A stretch of DNA of 64,000 bases, from NCBI RefSeq assembly GCF_023845585.1, contig NZ_JAMQHS010000011.1, positions 1-64,000 on the forward strand, read 5' to 3'. Below, piece by piece: positions 54,152 to 62,624 of this stretch; position 1 is the first letter of the stretch, and every line of letters begins with the position of its first letter. This DNA is from Clostridium sp. CMCC3677. GTDB lineage: Bacteria; Bacillota; Clostridia; Clostridiales; Clostridiaceae. The notes below the pieces were generated by a model, which was not told where the DNA came from, did no database searches, and saw nothing but the letters and a program-made list of their open reading frames with translations. The position numbers and the translations under genes are program-made.

Positions 54152-57100
54152 TTATTTAGCTATATCAAATACTTCTAAGTTCTTACTTTTATCAAATTCT
54201 TCTAATTCAACATCTGCAATTGCTCTTAGTGTATCTAATGCAGTAATAACTCCTAAATTTCTCTCAACAGCTGCTCTTCTAATTAAGAAACCATCTCTCT
54301 TAGAGTCATTACCTTTAGTTGGAGTGTTAACTACTAAATCAACTTCTCTATTTTTAACTATATCTAAAATATTAGGCTTTTCTTCATCTATCTTACGAAC
54401 TTCTTCTGCATATATTCCTTCTTCTCTTAATAAATTGCATGTTCCTATTGTTGCTATAAACTTATAACCAACTTTAGCAAGATCCTTAGCTATCGGTAAA
54501 AATTCTGCTTTATTATGCTTATTAATTGTTGCGAGTATTTTGCCTTTTTCCTTTGATGGATACATATTAGCACCTACAAAACCTTTATAAAGAGCTTCTT
54601 TTAAATTTCTACCTACTCCTAAAACTTCTCCTGTTGATCTCATTTCAGGCCCTAAGCAAACTTCTACATTCGGTAATTTCTGAGTTGAGAATACTGGAAC
54701 TTTAACTGAAACTAGTTCTGGTTCTTTATATATATCTACTCCATATCCTAAATCATTTAATTTAGCCCCCATCATAACTTGTGTAGCTATATCAACAATT
54801 GGTACTTTGCTAACCTTACTTATATAAGGTACCGTTCTTGATGCTCTTGGATTAACTTCAATTACATACAAGTTTCCTTCAAACTCTATGAATTGAATAT
54901 TTATCATTCCTTTTATTCCTATTGCTAAAGCCAACTTCTTAGTATATTCTAAGATTTTCCCCTTAATTTCATCACAAACATTTTGACTTGGATACATAGT
55001 TACACTATCCCCAGAGTGAACTCCTGCTCTTTCTAAATGTTCCATTATGCCTGGTATAAGAATATTTTCCCCATCAGATATAGCATCTACTTCTATTTCT
55101 CTACCCATTAAATATTTATCTATAAGTATTGGATTCTTTTTATCTTTTGCAAATGCATTAGTTAAGTAGAAAATTAATTCTTCTTCATCATGAGTTATTT
55201 CCATTCCTTGACCACCAATTACATAAGACGGTCTAACAAGTACTGGAAATCCTAATCTTTCTGCTTCTTCTAATCCCTCTTCTACTGACCATATACCTTT
55301 ACCTTTAGGTCTTGATATATCTAATCTTTCTAATAGTTCATCAAATTTTTCTCTATCTTCTGCCATATCTATTTGATCTGCTGTAGTTCCTAAAGTCTTA
55401 ATATTTTTTTCCTTTAAGAAATTAGCAAGTTTAATTGCTGTTTGACCACCAAATTGAAGTATTACTCCATATGGATTTTCCTTTTCAATTATATTTAAAA
55501 CATCTTCTTCTGTTAATGGTTCAAAATATAACTTATCTGATATATCAAAATCAGTACTTACAGTTTCAGGATTATTATTTACTATTATAGTTTCAATATC
55601 AAGTTTCTTTAATGCTTTTACACAATGAACTGATGCATAATCGAACTCAATTCCTTGACCTATTCTTATTGGACCTGACCCTATTACTATTACTTTTCTT
55701 CTGTTTGATACTTCAACTTCATCATATTGTTCATAAGTAGAATAGTAATATGGTGATAATGCTTCAAATTCTCCTCCACAAGTATCAACCATTTTATATG
55801 ATGGTTTTATGCTCCAAATATCTCTTAATCTATATATATCTTCTGGACTTACCTTTAACATATCTGCTATTGCTTTATCAGAAAAACCTTTTTTCTTTAA
55901 GTTTTGTAACCATTCTTTATCTAAATCTTCTATCTTGCTTAATTTTAATCTTTGTTCTTCTTCAACTATCCATTTAATTTTTTCTAAGAAGAATTTATCT
56001 ATACCAGTAATTTTATTTATTCTTTCAATCATGTAATCACGTCTTAACATTTCTGCTAAAGCGAATATTCTTTCATCATCTGGTTTCATTACCAACTCTT
56101 TAAGTTCTGACATACTATGTTCTTTAAATTTTTTATGATCTAAAGAATATTTTCCTATTTCTAAGCTTCTTATTCCTTTTAAAAATGCTTGCTCAAAATT
56201 AGCTCCTATAGCCATTATTTCTCCGGTTGCCATCATCTTAGTTCCAAGCTGTCTATCAGCACCAAAGAATTTATCAAAAGGCCATTTTGGTATTTTTATT
56301 ACAATATAATCAAGTGTTGGTTCAAAACATGCATATGTCTTTTGAGTTACAGCATTTTTTATTTCATCTAATCCATATCCAAGAGCTATTTTAGCTGCAA
56401 GTTTTGCAATAGGATATCCTGTTGCCTTTGATGCTAAAGCTGAACTCCTTGAAACCCTAGGATTAATTTCTATTACTGCATATTCAAATGTATTCGGATT
56501 TAATGAAAACTGAACATTACATCCTCCCTCTATACCTACAGCATTTATTATATTTATAGATGCTGTTCTAAGCATTTGATATTCCTTATCCGAAAGTGTT
56601 TGTGACGGTGCAACAACTATACTATCACCTGTATGTATACCCACAGGATCTATGTTTTCCATATTACATACGGTGATGCAGTTTCCATAAGAATCTCTCA
56701 TTACTTCATATTCTATTTCCTTCCAGCCCTTAACACTTTTTTCAAGTAAAACTTGACCTATTGTGCTTAATTGAAGACCTGATTCTAGTATTGTTCTTAA
56801 CTCTTCTTCATCATCTGCAATACCGCCACCAGATCCACCTAATGTGTAAGCTGGTCTTACTATAACTGGATATCCAATTCTACTAGCAAAATCTATACCT
56901 GCTTGTAAGTCAGTAACAATTTCACTTTTTATAACTGGTTCTCCTATTCTGTTCATCATATCTCTGAATAGCTCTCTATCTTCGCCTTCTTTTATAGATT
57001 CAATAGATGTTCCTATTACTTTTACATCATATTTTTCTAAAATGCCTGAATCATGTAATTCTACAGCAAGGTTAAGTCCTGTTTGACCTCCCATTCCTGC

Positions 57101-57361
57101 AAGTAAACTATCTGGTCTTTCTTTCGCAATAACTTTTTCAATAAATTCTAACGTTAAAGGCTCTAGATATACCTTATCTGCAACTTCTTTATCAGTCATT
57201 ATTGTTGCTGGATTAGAGTTTATTAAAACAACTTCTATTCCCTCTGATTTTAAAGCTTCACAAGCTTGAGTTCCTGAATAGTCAAACTCAGCTGCTTGAC
57301 CTATAACTATTGGACCTGATCCTATAACTAAAACTTTTTTTATATCTTTATTTAATGGCAT
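54152..57361 (-). CDS. carB: Carbamoyl-phosphate synthase large subunit
   Basis: Synthesises carbamoyl phosphate from bicarbonate, ammonia (tunnelled from CarA) and two ATP, for pyrimidines and arginine. 1069 aa, normal. Two homologous ATP-grasp halves are visible ([20 protein letters not shown] near 14 and [19 protein letters not shown] in the second half), each with a GGSGGG/GGQGM nucleotide loop. A C-terminal MGS-like allosteric domain (about 935-1060) would bind UMP/IMP-type effectors. AGGAGG precedes the ATG. It follows carA by 14 bases. Confidence 0.98.
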   Translation of the reverse strand: MPLNKDIKKVLVIGSGPIVIGQAAEFDYSGTQACEALKSEGIEVVLINSNPATIMTDKEVADKVYLEPLTLEFIEKVIAKERPDSLLAGMGGQTGLNLAVELHDSGILEKYDVKVIGTSIESIKEGEDRELFRDMMNRIGEPVIKSEIVTDLQAGIDFASRIGYPVIVRPAYTLGGSGGGIADDEEELRTILESGLQLSTIGQVLLEKSVKGWKEIEYEVMRDSYGNCITVCNMENIDPVGIHTGDSIVVAPSQTLSDKEYQMLRTASINIINAVGIEGGCNVQFSLNPNTFEYAVIEINPRVSRSSALASKATGYPIAKLAAKIALGYGLDEIKNAVTQKTYACFEPTLDYIVIKIPKWPFDKFFGADRQLGTKMMATGEIMAIGANFEQAFLKGIRSLEIGKYSLDHKKFKEHSMSELKELVMKPDDERIFALAEMLRRDYMIERINKITGIDKFFLEKIKWIVEEEQRLKLSKIEDLDKEWLQNLKKKGFSDKAIADMLKVSPEDIYRLRDIWSIKPSYKMVDTCGGEFEALSPYYYSTYEQYDEVEVSNRRKVIVIGSGPIRIGQGIEFDYASVHCVKALKKLDIETIIVNNNPETVSTDFDISDKLYFEPLTEEDVLNIIEKENPYGVILQFGGQTAIKLANFLKEKNIKTLGTTADQIDMAEDREKFDELLERLDISRPKGKGIWSVEEGLEEAERLGFPVLVRPSYVIGGQGMEITHDEEELIFYLTNAFAKDKKNPILIDKYLMGREIEVDAISDGENILIPGIMEHLERAGVHSGDSVTMYPSQNVCDEIKGKILEYTKKLALAIGIKGMINIQFIEFEGNLYVIEVNPRASRTVPYISKVSKVPIVDIATQVMMGAKLNDLGYGVDIYKEPELVSVKVPVFSTQKLPNVEVCLGPEMRSTGEVLGVGRNLKEALYKGFVGANMYPSKEKGKILATINKHNKAEFLPIAKDLAKVGYKFIATIGTCNLLREEGIYAEEVRKIDEEKPNILDIVKNREVDLVVNTPTKGNDSKRDGFLIRRAAVERNLGVITALDTLRAIADVELEEFDKSKNLEVFDIAK

Positions 57362-57375
57362 TTATCTTCATCCTC

Positions 57376-58425
57376 CTATAGTGCATATTTTAAAAATTTA
57401 TCAAATATATATTCGCTATCCTTGGGACCCGCTGATGCCTCTGGATGGAATTGGACTGAGTATATTGGTAAAGTCTTATGCTTTAATCCTTCTACAGTTC
57501 CGTCATTTATATTTACATGAGTTACTTCAACATCTTCTGGTAATGTTTCTACTACATAACCGTGATTTTGAGAAGTTATATGAACTATATTTTCTTCTAA
57601 ATCTTTAACTGGATGATTGCATCCTCTGTGACCAAACTTTAGCTTTGTAGTTTTTCCACCTAAAGTTAATGCTAATAATTGATGTCCTAGACAAATACCT
57701 ACAATAGGCTTTTTACCTACTATTTTTTTTACATTTTCTATAACAAAATCTAAATCCTCTGGATCTCCAGGTCCATTAGACAAAAATACTAAATCTGGAT
57801 TAACACTTAAAATTTCTTCTGCACTTGCTGTTGCAGGAAATACTGTTAACTTACAACCTCTTTTTTTGAAATTAGTTATTATATTTTGTTTTATTCCAAA
57901 ATCCATTATAGCTATATGTTTTCCACTTCCGTTAATTACATACTTTTCTTTAGTAGTAACATTCTTTACTGCTTCTTTATTAGAAAAACTAGCTATTTTT
58001 TCTTTTATAGATTTATCATCTAAATCTTCTAATGCAATGATTCCTCTCATTGTTCCACTGTTTCTTAAAACCTTAGTTAAAGCTCTTGTATCAATGCCCT
58101 CTAATCCAATAACCTTTCCTTGCTTTAAGAAATCTTCTAGTTCTAATTCACACCTAAAATTACTTGGTAAATTGCATTTTTCTCTAACGATAAATCCTCT
58201 AACCTTTATTGAATCTGATTCCATGTCCTCAAGATTTATACCATAATTCCCTATTAAAGGATAAGTCATAGTTACTATTTGACCATAATAAGATGGATCT
58301 GTAAGTACTTCTTGGTACCCTGTCATTCCAGTAGTAAATACTACTTCCCCAATACTTTCTTTTAAATATCCAAAAGCCTTACCTTCAAAAACCATACCAT
58401 TTTCCAATATAAGCTTTGCTTTCAT
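57376..58425 (-). CDS. carA: Carbamoyl-phosphate synthase small (glutaminase) subunit
   Basis: Hydrolyses glutamine and sends ammonia to CarB. 349 aa. N-terminal CPSase domain (GYQEVLTDPSYYGQIVTMTYP) and a class I glutamine amidotransferase domain with nucleophile Cys in GICLGHQLL and the His-Glu pair in VQFHPEASAGP. RBS GGAGGATT. First gene of carAB, behind a PyrR-type leader, so control by uridine nucleotides is expected. Not linked to other pyr or arg genes here. Confidence 0.98.
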   Translation of the reverse strand: MKAKLILENGMVFEGKAFGYLKESIGEVVFTTGMTGYQEVLTDPSYYGQIVTMTYPLIGNYGINLEDMESDSIKVRGFIVREKCNLPSNFRCELELEDFLKQGKVIGLEGIDTRALTKVLRNSGTMRGIIALEDLDDKSIKEKIASFSNKEAVKNVTTKEKYVINGSGKHIAIMDFGIKQNIITNFKKRGCKLTVFPATASAEEILSVNPDLVFLSNGPGDPEDLDFVIENVKKIVGKKPIVGICLGHQLLALTLGGKTTKLKFGHRGCNHPVKDLEENIVHITSQNHGYVVETLPEDVEVTHVNINDGTVEGLKHKTLPIYSVQFHPEASAGPKDSEYIFDKFLKYAL

Positions 58426-58470
58426 AATTAATCCTCCTTAATCTATGTTTTAAAATTTATATTTTTATAT

Positions 58471-58522
58471 AAAATAAAAGGATACTAAAGAGACAACCAT
58501 AAAAGAGAGCTCTTTACTATCC
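58471..58522 (-). terminator. Attenuator terminator in the carAB leader
   Basis: 13-bp stem with one mismatch, GGATAGTAAAGAG (58510-58522) and CTCTTTAGTATCC (58480-58492), with TTTTATTTTA beyond on the minus strand. The TAG in its descending arm is the stop codon of the leader open frame. Confidence 0.85.
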
Positions 58523-58595
58523 AAACATATTTATCAAGTATACTAATTGCTTTAAACAAAGCTGTATTATTTTTTTCTAACTCATAATATATCAT
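58485..58595 (-). CDS. 36-codon leader open reading frame upstream of carA
   Basis: ATG at 58593-58595 with AAAGGAG ten bases upstream. It encodes a 36-residue peptide (MIYYELEKNNTALFKAISIL, then DKYVWIVKSSLLWLSL) and stops at TAG 58485-58487, inside the 3' arm of the attenuator terminator. The Shine-Dalgarno overlaps the base of the PyrR-binding hairpin. A ribosome translating it to the end would cover the terminator stem. That it is translated, and that this matters, is inference; the geometry is directly seen. Confidence 0.55.
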   Translation of the reverse strand: MIYYELEKNNTALFKAISILDKYVWIVKSSLLWLSL

Positions 58596-58604
58596 AGAAA
58601 TAGA

Positions 58605-58640
58605 CTCCTTTCTGGCCTCACTGGACCAATTTAAAGTGTA
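58605..58640 (-). promoter_or_regulatory. PyrR-binding hairpin in the carAB leader
   Basis: GGTCCAGTGAGGCC on the minus strand fits the PyrR site consensus ARUCCNGNGAGGYU closely. Flanking CTTT and AAAG pair as the lower stem, and this AAAG is the start of the leader-frame Shine-Dalgarno AAAGGAG. UMP-bound PyrR should stabilise this hairpin. Confidence 0.85.
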
Positions 58641-58683
58641 TCTTTAGACAGATATTTATTTATATATATTTACCTTGTTTCTT

Positions 58684-58712
58684 ATTGTAGTTTATCGTAC
58701 ATATACTGTCAA
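58684..58712 (-). promoter_or_regulatory. carAB promoter
   Basis: -35 TTGACA (58707-58712), 17-base spacer, -10 TACAAT (58684-58689) on the minus strand. The transcript would start near 58677, giving a leader of about 250 bases. Confidence 0.88.
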
Positions 58713-58790
58713 GAAAAATAGATTATTTTTTATTTAAATATATTTACTATTATTTTTGACTATAACAATTTTATAAGAATAATTTACAAA

Positions 58791-60248
58791 CTAATTATTA
58801 TATACATTCTTGTTTGAAGAATCTAACTCTTTAGCAAGATTTATTATCTTTTTAAAATCATTAATTAAATCAACTGAGAGTTTTTCTGCTTTGCTGTAGA
58901 TTTCTCTTATAGTATTATCATTAATATTTGATTTTAATCTTGATATTATGTCTCTTCCATAAGAGTGGAATACTTTGTGTTTTTCATCTATTTCATTCCA
59001 AATTACTAATATTTTTTCATTTTTAGGCTTCATAGAATAATAGAAATGTCCAAATCCACACTTATGTTCATTTACTTGAAGTGCTGATATTTCTCTATCA
59101 TTAACAATTTTACTTAAAGTTTGTAGCCAGTTTTGATGAGCTGTAATTGCTTTATTAATTGTTTCTATAAACAAATTATTAGTTATCATATAATATTCAT
59201 CATTAACTAAAGTACCTATTATTTTAGATGCATTATCTAAATCTTCTTCCATTAAACTTATGGGTTCTATAATGCTTCCTAACGTATTACTTATATCTTT
59301 TAATGCTATCGTATCCTCACCTAATTTTTCAATATCCTCATCAAATTTTCTCATACTAGTTGCTACTTCATCCATAGATGTATTTATTTCTTCACTATTA
59401 GCTGCAATAGATGTTATTGATTCATTTATATTATTAACACGCTCTCTATTCTCTTTACTTGTTTTAACAACTGAATCTAAATTTTGATTTAACTTTCCTA
59501 AAGAATCAACAGTATCATCAACACTAGCATTACTTTTATTAGATGCAGATTCAATATCAGTTATAAAATCAGACATACTATTAGTTAAATTTTTAGTCTC
59601 ATCAGCTAACTTTCTTATTTCTTCTGCAACTACTGCAAACCCTCGTCCACTTTCTCCAGCTCTTGCAGCTTCTATTGACGCGTTTAAAGCCAAAAGATTA
59701 GTTTGTTCTGATATTTCACTTATAGCTTTTATGACATTTTGTACATTTTCTATTACATGAATTAAATTACTCATATCATCTTTCATTCCAATAGAATGAG
59801 ATATTGCTGTGTCCGAAAAAACCTTTATTTCTAATAATTCATCCTCGCTTCTTTTTATGGAATCTAATAAAGTTGTAGAATTCAATGATAAATCAGATAT
59901 TGATTGTGTCATATCAGTATGTGCAGCTGTTACTTCTTCTGATGTGCTAGATAATATTTCAGATGTGTTGGACACACTTTCCATTAATTCAGCTATTTCG
60001 CCAGTTACATATTCTATCTTTTCTTCTTTATCCTTTAAAGTTAAATCTAAATTACTCATCTGAATAACAGAATTTAAAACTAATCTAGTTATATCTTGAA
60101 ATTTATCCTTACCACTATTCAATCTCATATGTATTGCTTTAACTTTATCTAAAACATCTCTATCTATTTTTATATTCTCTTTTGGTAATTTTAATCTAGA
60201 AATATTATTTATAACTTCACTTATAACCCTATTTTTATTATTAAACAT
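58791..60248 (-). CDS. Soluble methyl-accepting chemotaxis protein with CZB domain
   Basis: 485 aa, no membrane segment. Helical N-terminal part with no obvious sensor domain, then the MCP signalling hairpin (about 190-225: [41 protein letters not shown]), and a C-terminal chemoreceptor zinc-binding (CZB) domain at about 365-475: [19 protein letters not shown] and [10 protein letters not shown] supply the His/Cys set. CZB receptors sense zinc or oxidants such as hypochlorous acid. No other chemotaxis gene is in the window. Confidence 0.92.
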   Translation of the reverse strand: MFNNKNRVISEVINNISRLKLPKENIKIDRDVLDKVKAIHMRLNSGKDKFQDITRLVLNSVIQMSNLDLTLKDKEEKIEYVTGEIAELMESVSNTSEILSSTSEEVTAAHTDMTQSISDLSLNSTTLLDSIKRSEDELLEIKVFSDTAISHSIGMKDDMSNLIHVIENVQNVIKAISEISEQTNLLALNASIEAARAGESGRGFAVVAEEIRKLADETKNLTNSMSDFITDIESASNKSNASVDDTVDSLGKLNQNLDSVVKTSKENRERVNNINESITSIAANSEEINTSMDEVATSMRKFDEDIEKLGEDTIALKDISNTLGSIIEPISLMEEDLDNASKIIGTLVNDEYYMITNNLFIETINKAITAHQNWLQTLSKIVNDREISALQVNEHKCGFGHFYYSMKPKNEKILVIWNEIDEKHKVFHSYGRDIISRLKSNINDNTIREIYSKAEKLSVDLINDFKKIINLAKELDSSNKNVYNN

Positions 60249-60331
60249 ATAAAACCTCTCCTTCTTAATATCCTTATATTAATTATCGTTTTTAATTTAT
60301 TTCTTTTAACAAAATTTTGTAATTTAAGCTA

Positions 60332-61144
60332 TTATTTTATGATATTATTATTAATCCACTTAATTACATAATCTATTGCATTCTCATCATTACTTGGTGC
60401 TATAAATTTCGAATTATTGATTAACCTTTCCGCTCCACTTCTAACGCAAAATCCATAGTCAGCTAATTTAACCATTTCAATATCATTCATATTGTCACCA
60501 ATGGTTATTAGATTCTGTGATTTTATATTGTATATATCTACTAATTTTTCAATAGCTTTTCCTTTGGAAGTATTATTAGGTACTATTTCTAAATATCTAG
60601 CACCACTTCTTATTATATTTCCGTTACCATAATTCCTTATAAAGTTTTCTTCAAGTACATCTATTTCCTCTTCTTCTCCCACAATAAGAACCTTTGTCCA
60701 TTTTTTATTCCAAACCTCTGTAGGTAAATTATATATAACTTCATATCCTAGTTTTGAAAATCTATCTGTATATTTACATGAAGAATAAATATATACTTTT
60801 TCCTCAGAATACACCTCAATTCCAAGAGTAGGATTATCATTTTTTACTAAAGTAATTGTATTTTTTCTCTCATCTTCTATAAACTTTTCATAAATAACTC
60901 TATTATTTTTATAATCATATATTTTTGCTCCATTATACAATATCACTGGTAAAGTAACATTTATATCATTTAAAAATCTCCCAGCTGATGCCACTATTCT
61001 TCCAGTAGCTAAAGTAAAGTTTCCACCCTTACTTATAAAATAATCTATTGCTTTTTTATTTTCATAAGATAACTTACCATCACTATCTAATAATGTTCCA
61101 TCCATATCTGAAATTAACAAACATCCATAAAAAAATTTCTCCAT
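60332..61144 (-). CDS. HAD superfamily (Cof-type) phosphatase
   Basis: 270 aa cytosolic. Motif I SDMDGTLLDSDG, motif II LATGR, motif III Lys (in SKGKAIEKL) and motif IV ITIGDNMNDIEM, with the Cof-type C2B cap between them. Members dephosphorylate sugar phosphates or cofactors, so the substrate cannot be named. It stands alone, upstream of the large dispersed element. Confidence 0.93.
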   Translation of the reverse strand: MEKFFYGCLLISDMDGTLLDSDGKLSYENKKAIDYFISKGGNFTLATGRIVASAGRFLNDINVTLPVILYNGAKIYDYKNNRVIYEKFIEDERKNTITLVKNDNPTLGIEVYSEEKVYIYSSCKYTDRFSKLGYEVIYNLPTEVWNKKWTKVLIVGEEEEIDVLEENFIRNYGNGNIIRSGARYLEIVPNNTSKGKAIEKLVDIYNIKSQNLITIGDNMNDIEMVKLADYGFCVRSGAERLINNSKFIAPSNDENAIDYVIKWINNNIIK

Positions 61145-61216
61145 AATTTCCCCCTAATTACTACTTGCTATTAAAAAATACTAACCCAACTTATTATTAT
61201 CTTAGTATAAGTAATA
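61145..61216. other. Upstream region of the HAD gene, nothing recognised
   Basis: Short AT-rich spacer before the dispersed element. No hairpin or operator that I recognise. Confidence 0.4.
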
Positions 61217-61530
61217 TTTTAAAACTATGTTGATATCTGCATAAGTAAAGTGGACTGAGTAATTGAACTTAGGAATACTAAAATGAGTATAGTCCCATTT
61301 TAGCTTGCTCCCAATATAAAATTTAGACAAGCAGTAAATGTGGTTATTAAAAGGAAACTCGACTTCGCTGAGTAAGTTCGAGAAACAAAATATAAAATTG
61401 CACTGTGTGAAAGTTCGTGTTCCCAAATATAAAATTTGGACACTTACTTTTGACTCTCACTTAACGATTCTCAAAGTCCAATTACAATGCCACTTTACCT
61501 ATTGCAGATATCAACATTCTCCTAAAACAT
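61217..61530 (+). repeat. Dispersed element, longest two-ended copy
   Basis: Core 61228-61516. Left A-end TGTTGATATCTGCATAAG then AAAGTGGACTGAGTAATTG; right B-end inverted (TGTTGATATCTGCAATAGG, TAAAGTGGCATTGTAATTGG). The interior carries CTAAAATG/CATTTTAG and GCTTG/CAAGC hairpins shared with the 38-kb copy, plus about 100 extra bases holding AACTCGACTTCGCTGAGTAA, GTTCGAGAA and a second AATATAAAATTTGGACA. Two short open frames across it have no ribosome site and are rejected. Confidence 0.88.
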
Positions 61531-61559
61531 GATTCTATTTTATATGAGCAATATTTTAT

Positions 61560-61625
61560 TATAAAGACGGACAGGAATTGGAATTTATTTTTAAATTTCT
61601 TAAAGTAAATTCCTCTATCCAGTGA
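61560..61625 (-). terminator. Possible terminator after the SDR gene
   Basis: A long imperfect hairpin (GGATAGAGGAATTTAC against AATTCCAATTCCTGTCC with bulges, minus strand) followed by GTCTTTATAAT. Confidence 0.4.
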
Positions 61626-61651
61626 GCCTTATTCTAAAATATCATCTTAAC

Positions 61652-62422
61652 TTAAGCATTATTTTTTAATATTATCTTCCTACTTATTGATCTTGGAATT
61701 AATTTAGTTCCCCATACTAATAATTTATTTTTATATCCTGGAATTATAATAGCTTTTCCTTTAAAAAATTCTTTATATGCTATTTTAGCAACTTTATCTG
61801 CATCCATTAAATACTTTTTAGCCTTTTCAGATTTCTTTATTCCAGCCTTACTTTGAAAAGATGTTTTTACAGGTCCGGGGCATACACAACTTACATTTAC
61901 TCCTAAATCTTTTACTTCTTCATGCAAAGCTTCAGTTAGTGATAACACATATGCCTTACTAGAATAATACATTACCATCTTAGGTCCACCAACAAATGCA
62001 GCTGTTGAAGCTATATTTATTATTCCGCCATGATTTTTTTCTACCATTTTTTCTATAAAATATTTCGTTAAATTTGTTAAAGAAACTATATTTATATTTA
62101 TTAAGTTTTCTTCAAATCTTGATTCACCTTTGTGGAAAAATCCAAATGATCCTATTCCCGCATTATTTATTAAATAATCCACAGTTATATTTTTTTTATC
62201 CACAAATTCAAATATTTCTTCACAAGAATTGTGGATAGATAAATCTACAGATAAAATATCAACATCCACTTTATACTCGTTTTCTATATAATTTTTAACT
62301 TGTAATAACTTTTCTTTATTTCTTGCTACTATAAGCAAATTACAGTTATCTTTAGCAAACAATTTAGCCAATTCTAATCCTATACCTTCTGTGCCACCAG
62401 TAATTAATGCATGCTTTCTCAA
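61652..62422 (-). CDS. Short-chain dehydrogenase/reductase
   Basis: 256 aa Rossmann oxidoreductase. Cofactor loop TGGTEGIG (8-15), NNAG in YLINNAGIGSFG, catalytic Ser in INIASTAAF and YxxxK as YYSSK. The sequence after TGG (an Arg at VARNKEKL) favours NADP. C-terminal GYKNKLLVWGTKLIPRSISRK is typical of the DltE/YqjQ-like group. Substrate unknown. TTG start at 62420-62422 behind GAGGATG. Monocistronic. Confidence 0.9.
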   Translation of the reverse strand: MRKHALITGGTEGIGLELAKLFAKDNCNLLIVARNKEKLLQVKNYIENEYKVDVDILSVDLSIHNSCEEIFEFVDKKNITVDYLINNAGIGSFGFFHKGESRFEENLININIVSLTNLTKYFIEKMVEKNHGGIINIASTAAFVGGPKMVMYYSSKAYVLSLTEALHEEVKDLGVNVSCVCPGPVKTSFQSKAGIKKSEKAKKYLMDADKVAKIAYKEFFKGKAIIIPGYKNKLLVWGTKLIPRSISRKIILKNNA

Positions 62423-62582
62423 ATTCTTAACATCCTCTTTCTGTACAATAACTTAATTTAAATCAGTATTAATAATATTAAAATTAAATAACTTTCTTTA
62501 TAAAATTTATTGATTATATAATATAATGTTTTTTTAATTTATTAATAAAATTATATCAAATAACATAATTATAATATATTAA

Positions 62583-62620
62583 AAAATGTGTAGATTAACC
62601 ATATTAAATCTACACATTTC
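62583..62620 (-). terminator. Terminator after the PH-domain gene
   Basis: Stem AAATGTGTAGATTTAA/TTAATCTACACATTT with a short loop, followed on the minus strand by a T run; just past the stop at 62625. Confidence 0.85.
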
Positions 62621-62624
62621 ATCT

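Noticed and set aside
61202..61532. Two overlapping small open frames (minus 61202-61426, plus 61338-61532)
   Set aside because: Both lie across the dispersed element, have no ribosome site, and their frames are not kept in the 38-kb copy.
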